DNA of 39,263 nucleotides. Source: an uncultured Prevotella sp. GTDB lineage: Bacteria > Bacteroidota > Bacteroidia > Bacteroidales > Bacteroidaceae. Made by a program: the position numbers and the translations under genes. Positions 7,141 to 18,266 of this stretch are shown piece after piece. A model generated the notes under the pieces. That model had not been told where the DNA came from. It saw only the letters and a program-made list of their open reading frames with translations, and did not search any database. The stretch's first letter is position 1. Each line of letters begins with the position of its first letter. The stretch is from positions 1-39,263 of the forward strand of contig CAJOHJ010000018.1 in the NCBI GenBank assembly GCA_905234265.1, written 5' to 3'.

Positions 7141-9654
7141 ATGTATATGGATAATAAGAACAGGTCGTTCTCTATGATTGCCGACGTTGAGGGTGATTAC
7201 GGCGACCTGATGAATGTTAAGATGCCTGACGTGCTGCCCATCCTGGCCGTACGCAACTTGGTCCTGTTCCCTGGCGTGGTGTCGCCGATACTGATAGGCC
7301 GCGAGTCGAGCATGAACCTCATCAAAAAGGCGGAGAAGAGCGGAGCTGTCATTGGCGTGGTGTGCCAGCGCGACCCTGAAGTGGAGCAGCCCATACGCGC
7401 CGACTTATTCGACATGGGCGTGTTTGCCAAAGTGCTGAAGACGCTGACGCTGCCAAACGGCAACCTGACGGCAATCATCCAGGGACTGGGCCGTATGAAA
7501 CTGATGGATCTGGTGAAGTACAAGCCTCACCTGATAGGCCATGTGGCCATTGCACCAGAAGAAGAGCCAGACAGGAAGGATGTGGAGTTCAACACCGCCA
7601 TCGAAGACTTGCGCCAGCAGACTGCAGAGTATATCCAGATGAGCGACGACATTCCCGACGAGGCTGCATTTGCCATAAGGAACGTCAGCAACAACTTCAT
7701 GGCCCTGAACTTCATCTGTTCGAACATGCCGTTCAGCATCAAGGAGAAAATGGCTCTGCTGACAATGGACTCCATCAAGGAACGCCTGTTCAACGCCATG
7801 CGCATAGTAAACAGGGAGATAAACCTTCAGACGCTGAAGCTTGACATACGCAACAAGACGCGCGACGACATTGACGAGCAACAGCGAAACTACTTCCTGC
7901 AGCAGCAGATAAAGAACATCCAGGCAGAAATGTCTGGCGAGAGCAGCCCCGAAAAACAGGAGCTGATTGCCAAGGCCAAGGATAAGAAATGGTCGAAGGA
8001 AACTGAAGAATTCTTCCAGAAAGAACTGGAGAAGCTGGACCAGCTGAACCAGAACTCGCCGGAATTCAACATACAGCTGACCTACCTGCAGACGCTGGTG
8101 GGACTGCCGTGGAACGAGTGTACCAAGGACGACATGGACCTTAAGAGAGCCAAACGCATACTAGACCGCGACCATTACGGCATGGAGAAGGTAAAGGAGC
8201 GCATACTGGAGTATATTGCCGTGCTGTCTCTGCGCGGCGACCTGAAAAGTCCTATTCTCTGCCTCTATGGTCCTCCAGGTGTCGGCAAGACCAGCCTTGG
8301 TAAGTCGATTGCAGATGCACTGAAGCGCAAATACGTGCGTGTCTCTCTTGGCGGCCTCCACGACGAAGCTGAAATCCGCGGACACCGTCGCACATACATT
8401 GGAGCCATGCCTGGCCGCATCATCAAAAACATACAGAAGGCCGGATCCTCTAACCCAGTGTTCATTCTCGATGAGATTGACAAGGTTACGCAAAACACCC
8501 ACAACGGCGACCCTGCCAGCGCACTGCTGGAAGTACTCGACCCTGAGCAGAACGGTGCTTTCCACGACAACTATCTGGACATAGATTACGACCTGTCGAA
8601 GGTGATGTTCATTGCTACGGCAAACAATCTCGGCACCATTCCGCGCCCACTGCTCGACCGCATGGAGATTATAGAGGTGTCTGGATACATTGCCGAGGAG
8701 AAATATGAGATTGCCAGGCGCCACCTTATTCCAAAGGAAAAGGAGAATACTGGGCTGAACAGCAGAAAGCTGACATTCACCAAGCCGGCCATAGAGATGA
8801 TTATCGAGCAGTACACACGTGAAAGCGGCGTGCGCCAGCTGGAAAAACAGATAAACAAGGCCATGCGCAAGTTGGCGTTCAAAAAGGTGATGGGTGACGG
8901 GGCTTCAGTGGCAGAAAACACCCAAACACCCGACACCCAACACCCGACACCCGACACCCAACACCACATCAAAATCACTCCAACGGAGATTGAAGACTTG
9001 CTGGGCAAGCCGCCTTTCTTCCGCGACATCTATCAGGGCAACGATTATGCTGGCGTTGTGACTGGCTTGGCGTGGACCAGTGTTGGCGGTGAAATACTGT
9101 TCATCGAGACGTCGCTGTCGAAAGGAAAGAACGGCAAGCTGACGCTGACAGGCAATCTGGGCGACGTCATGAAGGAGTCGGCCGTGATAGCCCTTGAATA
9201 CGTGAAGGCACATGCCGAACTGCTGGGCATAGACTATCGCATCTTCGACCACTGGAACATGCATATCCACGTGCCAGAAGGTGCCACTCCCAAGGACGGT
9301 CCGTCGGCAGGCATCACCATCGCCACAAGCATTGCCTCTGCACTCACTCAGCGCAAGGTCAGGCGCAACACGGCCATGACTGGCGAGATAACACTGCGAG
9401 GCAAGGTGCTGCCCGTTGGAGGCATAAAGGAGAAAATCCTGGCAGCCAAGCGCGCAGGCATAACAGACATCGTTATGTGCCAGGAAAACCAGAAGGACAT
9501 TGACGAGATACCCGACATGTACCTAAAAGGCCTGACATTCCACTATGTTGAAAACGTTCGGGACGTATGGCAGTTTGCCCTGACCGACGAGCTGGTGAAG
9601 AATCCTCTGAAATTCGAAATTCCTGAAGACGACAAGAAAGGGAAAAGTGAATAG
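7141..9654 (+). CDS. lon: ATP-dependent protease Lon
   Basis: Cytosolic AAA+ serine protease that degrades misfolded and regulatory proteins. From the ATG at 7141 it has about 837 residues: an N-terminal LON substrate domain ([14 protein letters not shown]), a coiled-coil region ([16 protein letters not shown]), the AAA+ module with GPPGVGKT near residue 377 and ILDEID near 440, and a protease domain with PKDGPSAG (Ser near 722) and GGIKEK (Lys near 763). The frame is open back to 7075, but the promoter at 7082-7113 makes that start unlikely; ATG 7123 is possible. Between the ATPase and protease domains a run of CACCCAA/CACCCGA heptads (8919-8965) encodes a Thr/Pro/Asp/Gln/His-rich linker that Lon proteins normally lack. 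The stop codon lies in a GTGAATA heptad, and tgt starts 7 bases later. Confidence 0.96.
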   Translation: MYMDNKNRSFSMIADVEGDYGDLMNVKMPDVLPILAVRNLVLFPGVVSPILIGRESSMNLIKKAEKSGAVIGVVCQRDPEVEQPIRADLFDMGVFAKVLKTLTLPNGNLTAIIQGLGRMKLMDLVKYKPHLIGHVAIAPEEEPDRKDVEFNTAIEDLRQQTAEYIQMSDDIPDEAAFAIRNVSNNFMALNFICSNMPFSIKEKMALLTMDSIKERLFNAMRIVNREINLQTLKLDIRNKTRDDIDEQQRNYFLQQQIKNIQAEMSGESSPEKQELIAKAKDKKWSKETEEFFQKELEKLDQLNQNSPEFNIQLTYLQTLVGLPWNECTKDDMDLKRAKRILDRDHYGMEKVKERILEYIAVLSLRGDLKSPILCLYGPPGVGKTSLGKSIADALKRKYVRVSLGGLHDEAEIRGHRRTYIGAMPGRIIKNIQKAGSSNPVFILDEIDKVTQNTHNGDPASALLEVLDPEQNGAFHDNYLDIDYDLSKVMFIATANNLGTIPRPLLDRMEIIEVSGYIAEEKYEIARRHLIPKEKENTGLNSRKLTFTKPAIEMIIEQYTRESGVRQLEKQINKAMRKLAFKKVMGDGASVAENTQTPDTQHPTPDTQHHIKITPTEIEDLLGKPPFFRDIYQGNDYAGVVTGLAWTSVGGEILFIETSLSKGKNGKLTLTGNLGDVMKESAVIALEYVKAHAELLGIDYRIFDHWNMHIHVPEGATPKDGPSAGITIATSIASALTQRKVRRNTAMTGEITLRGKVLPVGGIKEKILAAKRAGITDIVMCQENQKDIDEIPDMYLKGLTFHYVENVRDVWQFALTDELVKNPLKFEIPEDDKKGKSE
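8919..8965 (+). repeat. Heptanucleotide repeats inside lon
   Basis: About six units of CACCC(A/G)A in tandem, one with an extra A, translated as a [16 protein letters not shown] linker. The same heptad occurs as seven units directly before the DEAD-box helicase start at 12012. Because 7 is not a multiple of 3, loss or gain of one unit would frameshift Lon before its protease domain. Confidence 0.85.
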
Positions 9655-9660
9655 TAAAAA

Positions 9661-10803
9661 ATGAAGTTCGAACTGCAACATACTGACAGTGCCTCTGACG
9701 CGCGTGCCGGCATCATCACCACCGACCACGGACAAATAAAGACACCCATCTTCATGCCCGTGGGAACTGTAGGCAGCGTAAAGGGCGTCCACTTCTCCGA
9801 ACTACGCCAGCAGGTACAGGCTCAGATTATTCTTGGCAACACTTACCATCTTTACCTGCGGCCAGGCCTTGACATTCTGCGCAAGGCAGGCGGACTGCAC
9901 AAGTTCAACACCTGGGACAGGCCTATACTGACCGACAGCGGAGGCTTTCAGGTGTTTTCGCTTACCGGCATACGCAAGCTGCGCGAAGAAGGCTGCGAAT
10001 TCCGCAGCCATATTGACGGTTCGAAGCACTTCTTTACGCCAGAGAATGTCATGGACACGCAGCGCGTCATCGGCGCCGACATAATGATGGCTTTCGACGA
10101 ATGTCCTCCGGGACAGAGCGACTACCAGTATGCCAAGCAGTCACTCGGACTTACACAGCGGTGGCTGGAACGCTGCATCAAGCGCTTCAGCGAGACGGAA
10201 CCTCTCTACGGCTACCGGCAGACGCTGTTCCCCATCGTGCAGGGTTGCACATATAAAGACCTGCGGCAAGACGCTGCCAAGCACGTCTGCGACCATCTGC
10301 CGCTGCTTGCCGATGGCGGCGGAGTTGCCATTGGCGGCCTGGCTGTCGGCGAGCCTACGGAGATTATGTACGACATGATTGAAGTTGTCAATGCCATTCT
10401 TCCCAAAGACCGTCCGCGCTATCTCATGGGCGTTGGCACACCACAGAACATTCTGGAGGCCATTGAACGCGGTGTCGACATGTTCGACTGCGTAATGCCT
10501 ACACGCAACGGACGCAACGCAATGCTTTTCACATACGAAGGCACCATGAACATGCGCAACAAGCAGTGGGAGGCAGACTTCAGCCCCATCGACCCCGACG
10601 GCTGCGAAATCGACCGCATTCACAGCAAGGCATATCTGCACCATCTGTTCAAGGCACAGGAACTGCTGGCCATGCAGATTGCCTCGATACATAATCTGGC
10701 TTTCTATCTGCGTCTGGTTACCGATGCACGCATGCACATTGAACAGGGAGACTTCACGCAGTGGAAGCGTTCCGTGGTAGAGAATTTAGGAAAAAGGAGA
10801 TAG
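9661..10803 (+). CDS. tgt: tRNA-guanine (queuine) transglycosylase
   Basis: Swaps guanine-34 for preQ1 in GUN-anticodon tRNAs during queuosine synthesis. 380 residues, the usual bacterial length, with a TIM-barrel core. TDSGGFQVFSL holds the proton-accepting Asp near 92, and MFDCVMPTRNGR the nucleophilic Asp near 276. The downstream SKAYLHHLF and SIHNL blocks are conserved. The classical zinc motif CxCxxC is missing: the matching stretch, PDGCEIDRIHSKAYL, keeps a single Cys. I recall other Bacteroidetes Tgt proteins also lacking it. The start is 7 bases after the lon stop, so the two are probably co-transcribed. Confidence 0.95.
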   Translation: MKFELQHTDSASDARAGIITTDHGQIKTPIFMPVGTVGSVKGVHFSELRQQVQAQIILGNTYHLYLRPGLDILRKAGGLHKFNTWDRPILTDSGGFQVFSLTGIRKLREEGCEFRSHIDGSKHFFTPENVMDTQRVIGADIMMAFDECPPGQSDYQYAKQSLGLTQRWLERCIKRFSETEPLYGYRQTLFPIVQGCTYKDLRQDAAKHVCDHLPLLADGGGVAIGGLAVGEPTEIMYDMIEVVNAILPKDRPRYLMGVGTPQNILEAIERGVDMFDCVMPTRNGRNAMLFTYEGTMNMRNKQWEADFSPIDPDGCEIDRIHSKAYLHHLFKAQELLAMQIASIHNLAFYLRLVTDARMHIEQGDFTQWKRSVVENLGKRR

Positions 10804-10805
10804 AT

Positions 10806-11912
10806 ATGGACAAATATATATTCCCACTGAAGCGCATTGACCGCTACATAATATCGAAATTCCTCGGCACCTACATCTACAGCATCCTGCTGATCATCAG
10901 CATCTCCATAGTCTTCGACGTCAACGAGAACCTTGCAAAGTTCACGACGAACAATGCTCCACTGCGGGCCATCGTCTTCGACTATTATGCCAACTTTGTT
11001 CCTTATTTTGCAAGCCTGTTCTCGCCGCTGTTCGTCTTCATTTCGGTCATCTTCTTCACTTCCAAGCTGGCAGGCAATTCAGAAATCATTGCCATGCTGG
11101 CATGCGGCATGAGCTTCAAGCGACTGCTGCGCCCCTACCTGTTTTCGGCAGCCCTGATAGCCGTTCTGAACTTCTGCCTCAGTGCATACGTCATTCCAAA
11201 GGGTACCGTGGTGCGCCACGACTTCGAGTCTCTCTACAAGAACAACAAGAAGAACACCTCAGCATCCAACATCCAGCTGATGGTAGACAAGGGCGTTGTT
11301 GCCTATCTGTCGCAATACGACGACATCAGGAAGACCGGCTATGGCTTCGCACTCTACAAGTTTGAAAACAAGAAGCTCGTCTCGCAGATGAATGCCAATA
11401 TGGTGCAGTATGACACCATTGCCGACGAGCGCTACCACTGGAAGGCACGCAACTACAAGATACGCACGCTGAAGGGCATGCGCGAGGAAATAACCAGCGG
11501 CACGGAAATAGACACCCTTATACAGATGGAGCCTATGGACCTTGTGTTCTCCAAAGGCCAGCAGGAAACATTCACGTCGCCGGAACTGCTGCGCTACATT
11601 TCCAAGCAGCAGCAGCGCGGCTCCAGCAACGTCGTGCAATACGAAGTGGAATACCACAAGCGCATAGCCTCCAGCTTTGCTTCGTTCATACTCACCATCA
11701 TCGGCGTCTCGCTGTCGTCGCGCAAGCGAAAGGGCGGCATGGGAATGTATCTCGGCATCGGACTGGCACTGTCGTTTACCTATATCCTGCTGCAGACCAT
11801 CAGCGCAACCTTTGCCATCAATGCCGACACTCCGCCAATGCTGGCAGCATGGATACCAAACATTCTGTACATATTCATAGCATATTTCTGCTACAGGCAG
11901 GCACCGAATTAA
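10806..11912 (+). CDS. LptF/LptG-family (YjgP/YjgQ) LPS-export permease
   Basis: Inner-membrane subunit of the LptBFGC ATP-driven machine that moves lipopolysaccharide to the outer membrane. The ATG at 10806 follows a strong AGGAG ribosome-binding site and the tgt stop by two bases; an upstream ATG in frame lies inside tgt and is rejected. About 368 residues: three N-terminal membrane helices (ILLIISISIVFDVNENL, FASLFSPLFVFISVIFF, LLRPYLFSAALIAVL), a periplasmic beta-rich domain, then three C-terminal helices. The conserved EIIAMLACGMSF coupling segment is present. LptF and LptG cannot be told apart safely from sequence alone. Confidence 0.88.
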   Translation: MDKYIFPLKRIDRYIISKFLGTYIYSILLIISISIVFDVNENLAKFTTNNAPLRAIVFDYYANFVPYFASLFSPLFVFISVIFFTSKLAGNSEIIAMLACGMSFKRLLRPYLFSAALIAVLNFCLSAYVIPKGTVVRHDFESLYKNNKKNTSASNIQLMVDKGVVAYLSQYDDIRKTGYGFALYKFENKKLVSQMNANMVQYDTIADERYHWKARNYKIRTLKGMREEITSGTEIDTLIQMEPMDLVFSKGQQETFTSPELLRYISKQQQRGSSNVVQYEVEYHKRIASSFASFILTIIGVSLSSRKRKGGMGMYLGIGLALSFTYILLQTISATFAINADTPPMLAAWIPNILYIFIAYFCYRQAPN

Positions 11913-11919
11913 GGGTAAA

Positions 11920-11940
11920 GTGAATAGTGAAAAGTGAAAA
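11920..11940 (+). repeat. GTGAATA/GTGAAAA heptads
   Basis: Three units (GTGAATA, GTGAAAA, GTGAAAA) directly after the permease stop codon. Related units lie at the lon-tgt junction (9647-9660), between groES and groEL (about 15940-15990, minus strand) and, degenerate, after moxR (about 32490-32515). Confidence 0.7.
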
Positions 11941-11960
11941 ATTTGCTACCGCTACTCTAA

Positions 11961-12009
11961 CACCCAACACCCAACACCCATCACCCAACACCCAACACCC
12001 AACACCCAA
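11961..12009 (+). repeat. Seven CACCCAA heptads before the DEAD-box gene
   Basis: Seven tandem units, one with a T change, ending two bases before the helicase ATG. They replace any Shine-Dalgarno sequence and form an A/C-rich leader. Unit number could alter translation without changing the protein. Confidence 0.9.
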
Positions 12010-12011
12010 CC

Positions 12012-13355
<1,344 letters not shown>

Positions 13356-13690
13356 AACAACAGCCCAGCAGGCGAAAGAAGACGTAGAGAGTGTTCTGGA
13401 AATACTTCTCCGCCTTGCCCACCACCTCGTAGTCGCCCGTGGCGAAAAAGTCCTCAAGGCGCTGCATGAAGGCTTCGGCCTGACCGCTTCGCACGTCTTT
13501 CGTGAACTGGGCGATGGCGAACCGGCTCTTGTCAGTCACCCTGGGCGTGTAGAACGGCAGCAGGTACTTGATGAAGCCTTGCTCCACCTCGCGGTTTGGG
13601 AAGCCCAGCGTAAAGGTGTCGAACTCACGGTCGTAGCTTTTCAGCGTGAGGTAACCACTCTGGTAGGTCAGTATGTGCTTTATTGAAGGC
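13356..13690 (-). pseudogene. Fragment of an AAA-ATPase-like / DUF1703 (PD-(D/E)XK) protein
   Basis: The minus-strand frame reads YQSGYLTLKSYD, LGFPNREVEQGFIKYLLPFY, FTKDVRSGQAEAFMQRLEDF and YFQNTLYVFFRLLG. These blocks are typical of the middle part of the Bacteroidales AAA-ATPase_like proteins with a C-terminal PDDEXK_9 nuclease. The N-terminal ATPase and the nuclease core after FRLLG are absent; the frame then runs into antisense of the DEAD-box gene. It is a remnant with no start of its own. The family is named from recall of its conserved blocks. Confidence 0.7.
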
Positions 13691-13848
13691 GGTGCCTTCT
13701 CCGCCAACGAGTTTTGAGCATCCATAGAACATATAAGTACCCACTGACACCATGTCCGTATTCCACCCGTCACCAGCGAATATCGTTTCTAAGTTCGAGC
13801 AGTTTCCGAACATGTAGCTCATGTCTGTCACATTGCTTGTATAAAAAA
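13690..13848 (-). pseudogene. Fragment of a BspA-type DUF285 surface protein
   Basis: The minus-strand frame reads FYTSNVTDMSYMFGNCSNLE, FAGDGWNTDMV, MFYGCSKLVGGEGTAF and NKAHTD. This is the DUF285 leucine-rich-repeat pattern of Prevotella/Bacteroides cell-surface proteins (TDMSYMF..C..L, then C.SLVGG.GT). Only about two repeats survive. Upstream it is cut exactly where the 45-bp repeat begins (13849); downstream it merges in another frame into the DUF1703 fragment near 13690. Confidence 0.7.
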
Positions 13849-13893
13849 CGCAATTTTACTGTGGATGATTACACGCGGTTATGCAGGTGACCC
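13849..13893 (-). repeat. 45-bp dispersed repeat, copy 1
   Basis: All 45 bases match the reverse complement of 39165-39209. The minus-strand form begins GGGTCACCTGCATAACCGCG. This copy abuts the truncated DUF285 fragment. It has no coding sense. Confidence 0.9.
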
Positions 13894-13975
13894 GGAAGAT
13901 GCCAAGTGCCGATGAACTGCCATAAACTCTGTGGCCTCTGCGGCTCTGCGCGAGACAGAAGAACTTTGTGAAAAC

Positions 13976-14058
13976 ATAAGTCAATGACTTACAAAATTAT
14001 CTCTGCGAGTTACGAAATTATCTCCGTAAGATAAAGAATTATCTCTGCATGTTATTTC
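13976..14058 (-). repeat. 21-bp repeat family, locus 1
   Basis: Three to four degenerate units of a repeat whose minus-strand form is CGTAAC(A/T)(T/C)GCAGAGATAATTT, including variants ending TAAGTCATTG. Same family as 22399-22495 and 37297-37375. Just upstream (about 13928-13960) is a CTCTGTGG/CTCTGCGG/CTCTGCG run. Confidence 0.75.
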
Positions 14059-14110
14059 AGGGGTGAGAGGTAAGAGGTGAGAGGTGAGAGATAAGGTGTA
14101 AGAGGTGTGC
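14059..14110 (+). repeat. GTGAGAG heptad repeats
   Basis: Imperfect tandem heptads GTGAGAG, GTAAGAG, GTGAGAG, GTGAGAG, then degenerate units to about 14107. They share the GTGNNNN pattern with the heptads around lon, groEL and the DEAD-box gene. Bases 14111-14259 hold no gene, only a short inverted repeat (14134-14148, AGCCTA-TTA-TAGGCT). Confidence 0.7.
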
Positions 14111-14259
14111 CGGGTGCGACCACTTTCCAGGTTAGCCTATTATAGGCTGTCTAATCCGCAATATGGCCAGACATCAATGTAAAACCCTGTTTCCCAAACG
14201 TATACAAACGAGGATTAACCCCACCCACAGCAATCTTTTGGCAGCGAACAAACGAAAAT

Positions 14260-14287
14260 GTCCCCGGCAGGAATTCCTGCTGGGGAC
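14260..14287 (-). terminator. groEL terminator
   Basis: A 14-bp stem with one mismatch (GTCCCCAGCAGGAA against its complement, no real loop) just after the groEL stop. In the direction of groEL it is followed by ATTTTCGTTTG. Confidence 0.75.
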
Positions 14288-14310
14288 TTTCTATATCAGT
14301 ATTTCTGTGT

Positions 14311-15960
<1,650 letters not shown>

Positions 15961-15987
15961 TTACTTTTCACTATTCGCTATTAATTT

Positions 15988-16260
15988 TTACTTTTCGATG
16001 ACTGCCAGAACGTCGCTCTGACGCATCATAAGATACTTCTCGCCTTCAAATTCCAGCTCTGTGCCGGAGTATTTTCCGTAGAGTACTTCATCGCCGGCCT
16101 TCAGTATCATTTCTTCGTCCTTCGTACCCTGGCCTACGGCCTTAATGGTGCCATGCAGTGGCTTCTCCTTGGCAGTGTCTGGAATGATGATGCCACCGAT
16201 TTTCTCTTCTGCCGGTGCTGGCAATACCAGCACGCGGTCGCCTAATGGTTTAATGTTCAT
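15988..16260 (-). CDS. groES: Co-chaperonin GroES (Hsp10)
   Basis: 90-residue lid of the GroEL chamber. It starts [12 protein letters not shown], has the mobile loop ([20 protein letters not shown]) and ends in VLAVIEK. First gene of the groES-groEL operon. No CIRCE element was found upstream; instead there is a sigma-54-like site and an inverted repeat. Confidence 0.98.
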   Translation of the reverse strand: MNIKPLGDRVLVLPAPAEEKIGGIIIPDTAKEKPLHGTIKAVGQGTKDEEMILKAGDEVLYGKYSGTELEFEGEKYLMMRQSDVLAVIEK

Positions 16261-16318
16261 AATAGTAATCTTATTTTTAGAGTTTAACTTTTGTTTTTAT
16301 AGCTTCTGCCAGTGGTTA

Positions 16319-16334
16319 TGCCAAAAATGTGCCA
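16319..16334 (-). promoter_or_regulatory. Possible sigma-54 promoter of groES-groEL
   Basis: Read on the minus strand, TGGCACATTTTTGGCA matches the sigma-54 consensus TGGCAC-N5-TTGCA except for one base, with correctly spaced GG (-24) and GC (-12). The start would be near 16308, leaving a 48-nt leader. No TAnnTTTG box was seen in this leader. A second inverted repeat (16330-16340 with 16351-16360) overlaps its upstream edge. Confidence 0.4.
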
Positions 16335-16360
16335 AATGTGCATGCACTGACACATTGGCA
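16330..16360. promoter_or_regulatory. Inverted repeat between groES and sppA
   Basis: TGCCAAATGTG at 16330-16340 faces CACATTGGCA at 16351-16360, a near-perfect palindrome with a 10-base centre. It lies between the divergent groES and sppA promoters and could bind a regulator. No known operator is recognised. Confidence 0.4.
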
Positions 16361-16384
16361 GACAAAAAGAAAAAGTCTTTAAAA

Positions 16385-16416
16385 TTTGGCCGATTGTGTA
16401 AATTGAACTACCTTTG
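16385..16416 (+). promoter_or_regulatory. sppA operon promoter
   Basis: TTTG at 16385-16388, 20 bp, TACCTTTG at 16409-16416. A consensus Bacteroidetes promoter with a predicted start near 16422, giving a leader of about 75 nt before sppA. Confidence 0.75.
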
Positions 16417-16495
16417 CAATATGTTTGTCCATAATCTTTACACTGGCAAGCAGTTTTTTGACACATTAATTATATTATAACATCTCATAGGCACT

Positions 16496-18262
16496 ATGAA
16501 AGACTTCTGGAAAAACGTGTTGGCGACGATAGTCGGCATGATGATTGTTTCCGTTTTATTCTTCTTTATTCTCATAAGTTCATTAGCCAGCCTGTCGCTC
16601 AGCAACCCAACGGCAAAGGCCGAAGACAACTCCGTGCTGACGCTCATGCTTTCAGGACAAGTGGTGGAATGCAGCGAGGAAAATCCATTCACGATGCTCA
16701 CCGGCCAGATTTCTGAAAGCATTGGCCTTAACGACATCATAAGTGCTATCAAGAAGGCCAAGGCCGACAAGAACATCAAGGGCATATACTTAGAGGCAGG
16801 CCTGTTTGCCGCAGACTCTCCTGCTTCCAGCCATGCCATCCGCGAGGCTCTGCTCGACTTCAAGGCTTCCGGGAAATGGATTGTCGCCTATGCCGACACC
16901 TACACTCAGAACACTTATTACATCTGCAGCGTAGCCGACAAGGTAATGCTCAATCCGCATGGCTCCATCGACTGGCACGGACTTGCCGCCCAGCCTTATT
17001 TCGTCAAGGACCTGCTTGCCAAGTTCGGCGTCAAGTTCCAGCTCTCCAAGGTCGGCAAATACAAGAGCGCCCCTGAGACAATGACCGCCGACAAGATGAG
17101 CGACCCCAACCGCGAACAGGTTTCTGCCTACATCAATGGCATCTGGCAGGTTATGCTTGCCGATGTAGCTAAGAGCAGAAAGATTTCCGTCGACTCTCTC
17201 AACAGCTTTGCCGACCACTTCACAGCCTTCGACGAGCCTTCTGCACTGAAGCAGAAGAAACTTGTTGACGAACTGATGTATACCAACGAAGTGAAGGACG
17301 TCATCAAGAAACTGCTGAAGACCGACAAGCCCATCCATCAGCTGACCGTGAGCGACATGGTCAACATGCCGTCGGCCGACGATGACGGCGGCGACAAGAT
17401 AGCCGTCTACTATGCCTATGGCGACATCGTCGACTCAGAAACCGGCGACATCATGCAGCAGACCCACAACATCGTGGCCACCACGGTGTGCAAAGACCTT
17501 GAGGAACTTACCAACGACGACGACGTAAAGGCCGTAGTGCTTCGCGTCAATTCCCCCGGCGGCTCTGCATACGCCTCTGAGCAGATATGGCATGCCGTCA
17601 CACAGCTGAAGGCCAAGAAGCCCGTTGTTGTTTCCATGGGCGGATATGCTGCATCGGGCGGCTACTACATCAGCTGTGCCTCAAACTACATCATCGCAGA
17701 GCCAACCACCATCACCGGCTCAATAGGCATTTTCGGAATGTTCCCCGACTTCAGCGGACTGCTGACAGACAAGCTCGGCGTCAAGTTCGACGAAGTGAAG
17801 ACCAACCGTCATGCAGCCTTCGGCACTCCTGCACGTCCCTTCAATGCTGAAGAGATGGCTATGATTGACAGTTACATCGACCGCGGCTACAAACTCTTCC
17901 GCCAGCGCGTCGCCGACGGCCGCAAGCTGCCAGTCGACAAGGTTGAGGAGATAGCCCAGGGCCGTGTCTGGCTGGGCAACGACGCTCTGAAAATCAAGCT
18001 TGTAGATGCCATCGGCTCCTTGGACGATGCCGTGAAGAAAGCCGCAGAGCTTGCAAAATCCAAGGAATACCACACTGCCGCCTATCCAGAGCCTGCCGAC
18101 TGGATGGAACAGCTGATGAACACTGCCAACAGGGGCAGCTACCTTGACGAAGAAATGCACGCCGCCCTTGGCGAATACTACGAGCCTTTGCGCTTTGTGA
18201 AGACCATCAGCCAGCGCAGTGCCATCCAGGCACGCCTGCCATATTTTGTAACTATAAAATAA
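16496..18262 (+). CDS. sppA: Signal peptide peptidase SppA, long (67K) type
   Basis: Membrane-bound serine protease that cleaves leftover signal peptides. 588 residues: one N-terminal membrane anchor (IVSVLFFFILISSLASL region) and two tandem S49 domains. The catalytic Lys is in GKYKSAPE (near 190) and the nucleophilic Ser in GGYAASGGYYIS (near 387), matching the E. coli Lys-Ser dyad arrangement. It has its own consensus promoter and heads a run of five plus-strand genes with little spacing; lpxK begins 4 bases after its stop. Confidence 0.95.
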   Translation: MKDFWKNVLATIVGMMIVSVLFFFILISSLASLSLSNPTAKAEDNSVLTLMLSGQVVECSEENPFTMLTGQISESIGLNDIISAIKKAKADKNIKGIYLEAGLFAADSPASSHAIREALLDFKASGKWIVAYADTYTQNTYYICSVADKVMLNPHGSIDWHGLAAQPYFVKDLLAKFGVKFQLSKVGKYKSAPETMTADKMSDPNREQVSAYINGIWQVMLADVAKSRKISVDSLNSFADHFTAFDEPSALKQKKLVDELMYTNEVKDVIKKLLKTDKPIHQLTVSDMVNMPSADDDGGDKIAVYYAYGDIVDSETGDIMQQTHNIVATTVCKDLEELTNDDDVKAVVLRVNSPGGSAYASEQIWHAVTQLKAKKPVVVSMGGYAASGGYYISCASNYIIAEPTTITGSIGIFGMFPDFSGLLTDKLGVKFDEVKTNRHAAFGTPARPFNAEEMAMIDSYIDRGYKLFRQRVADGRKLPVDKVEEIAQGRVWLGNDALKIKLVDAIGSLDDAVKKAAELAKSKEYHTAAYPEPADWMEQLMNTANRGSYLDEEMHAALGEYYEPLRFVKTISQRSAIQARLPYFVTIK

Positions 18263-18266
18263 GAAC

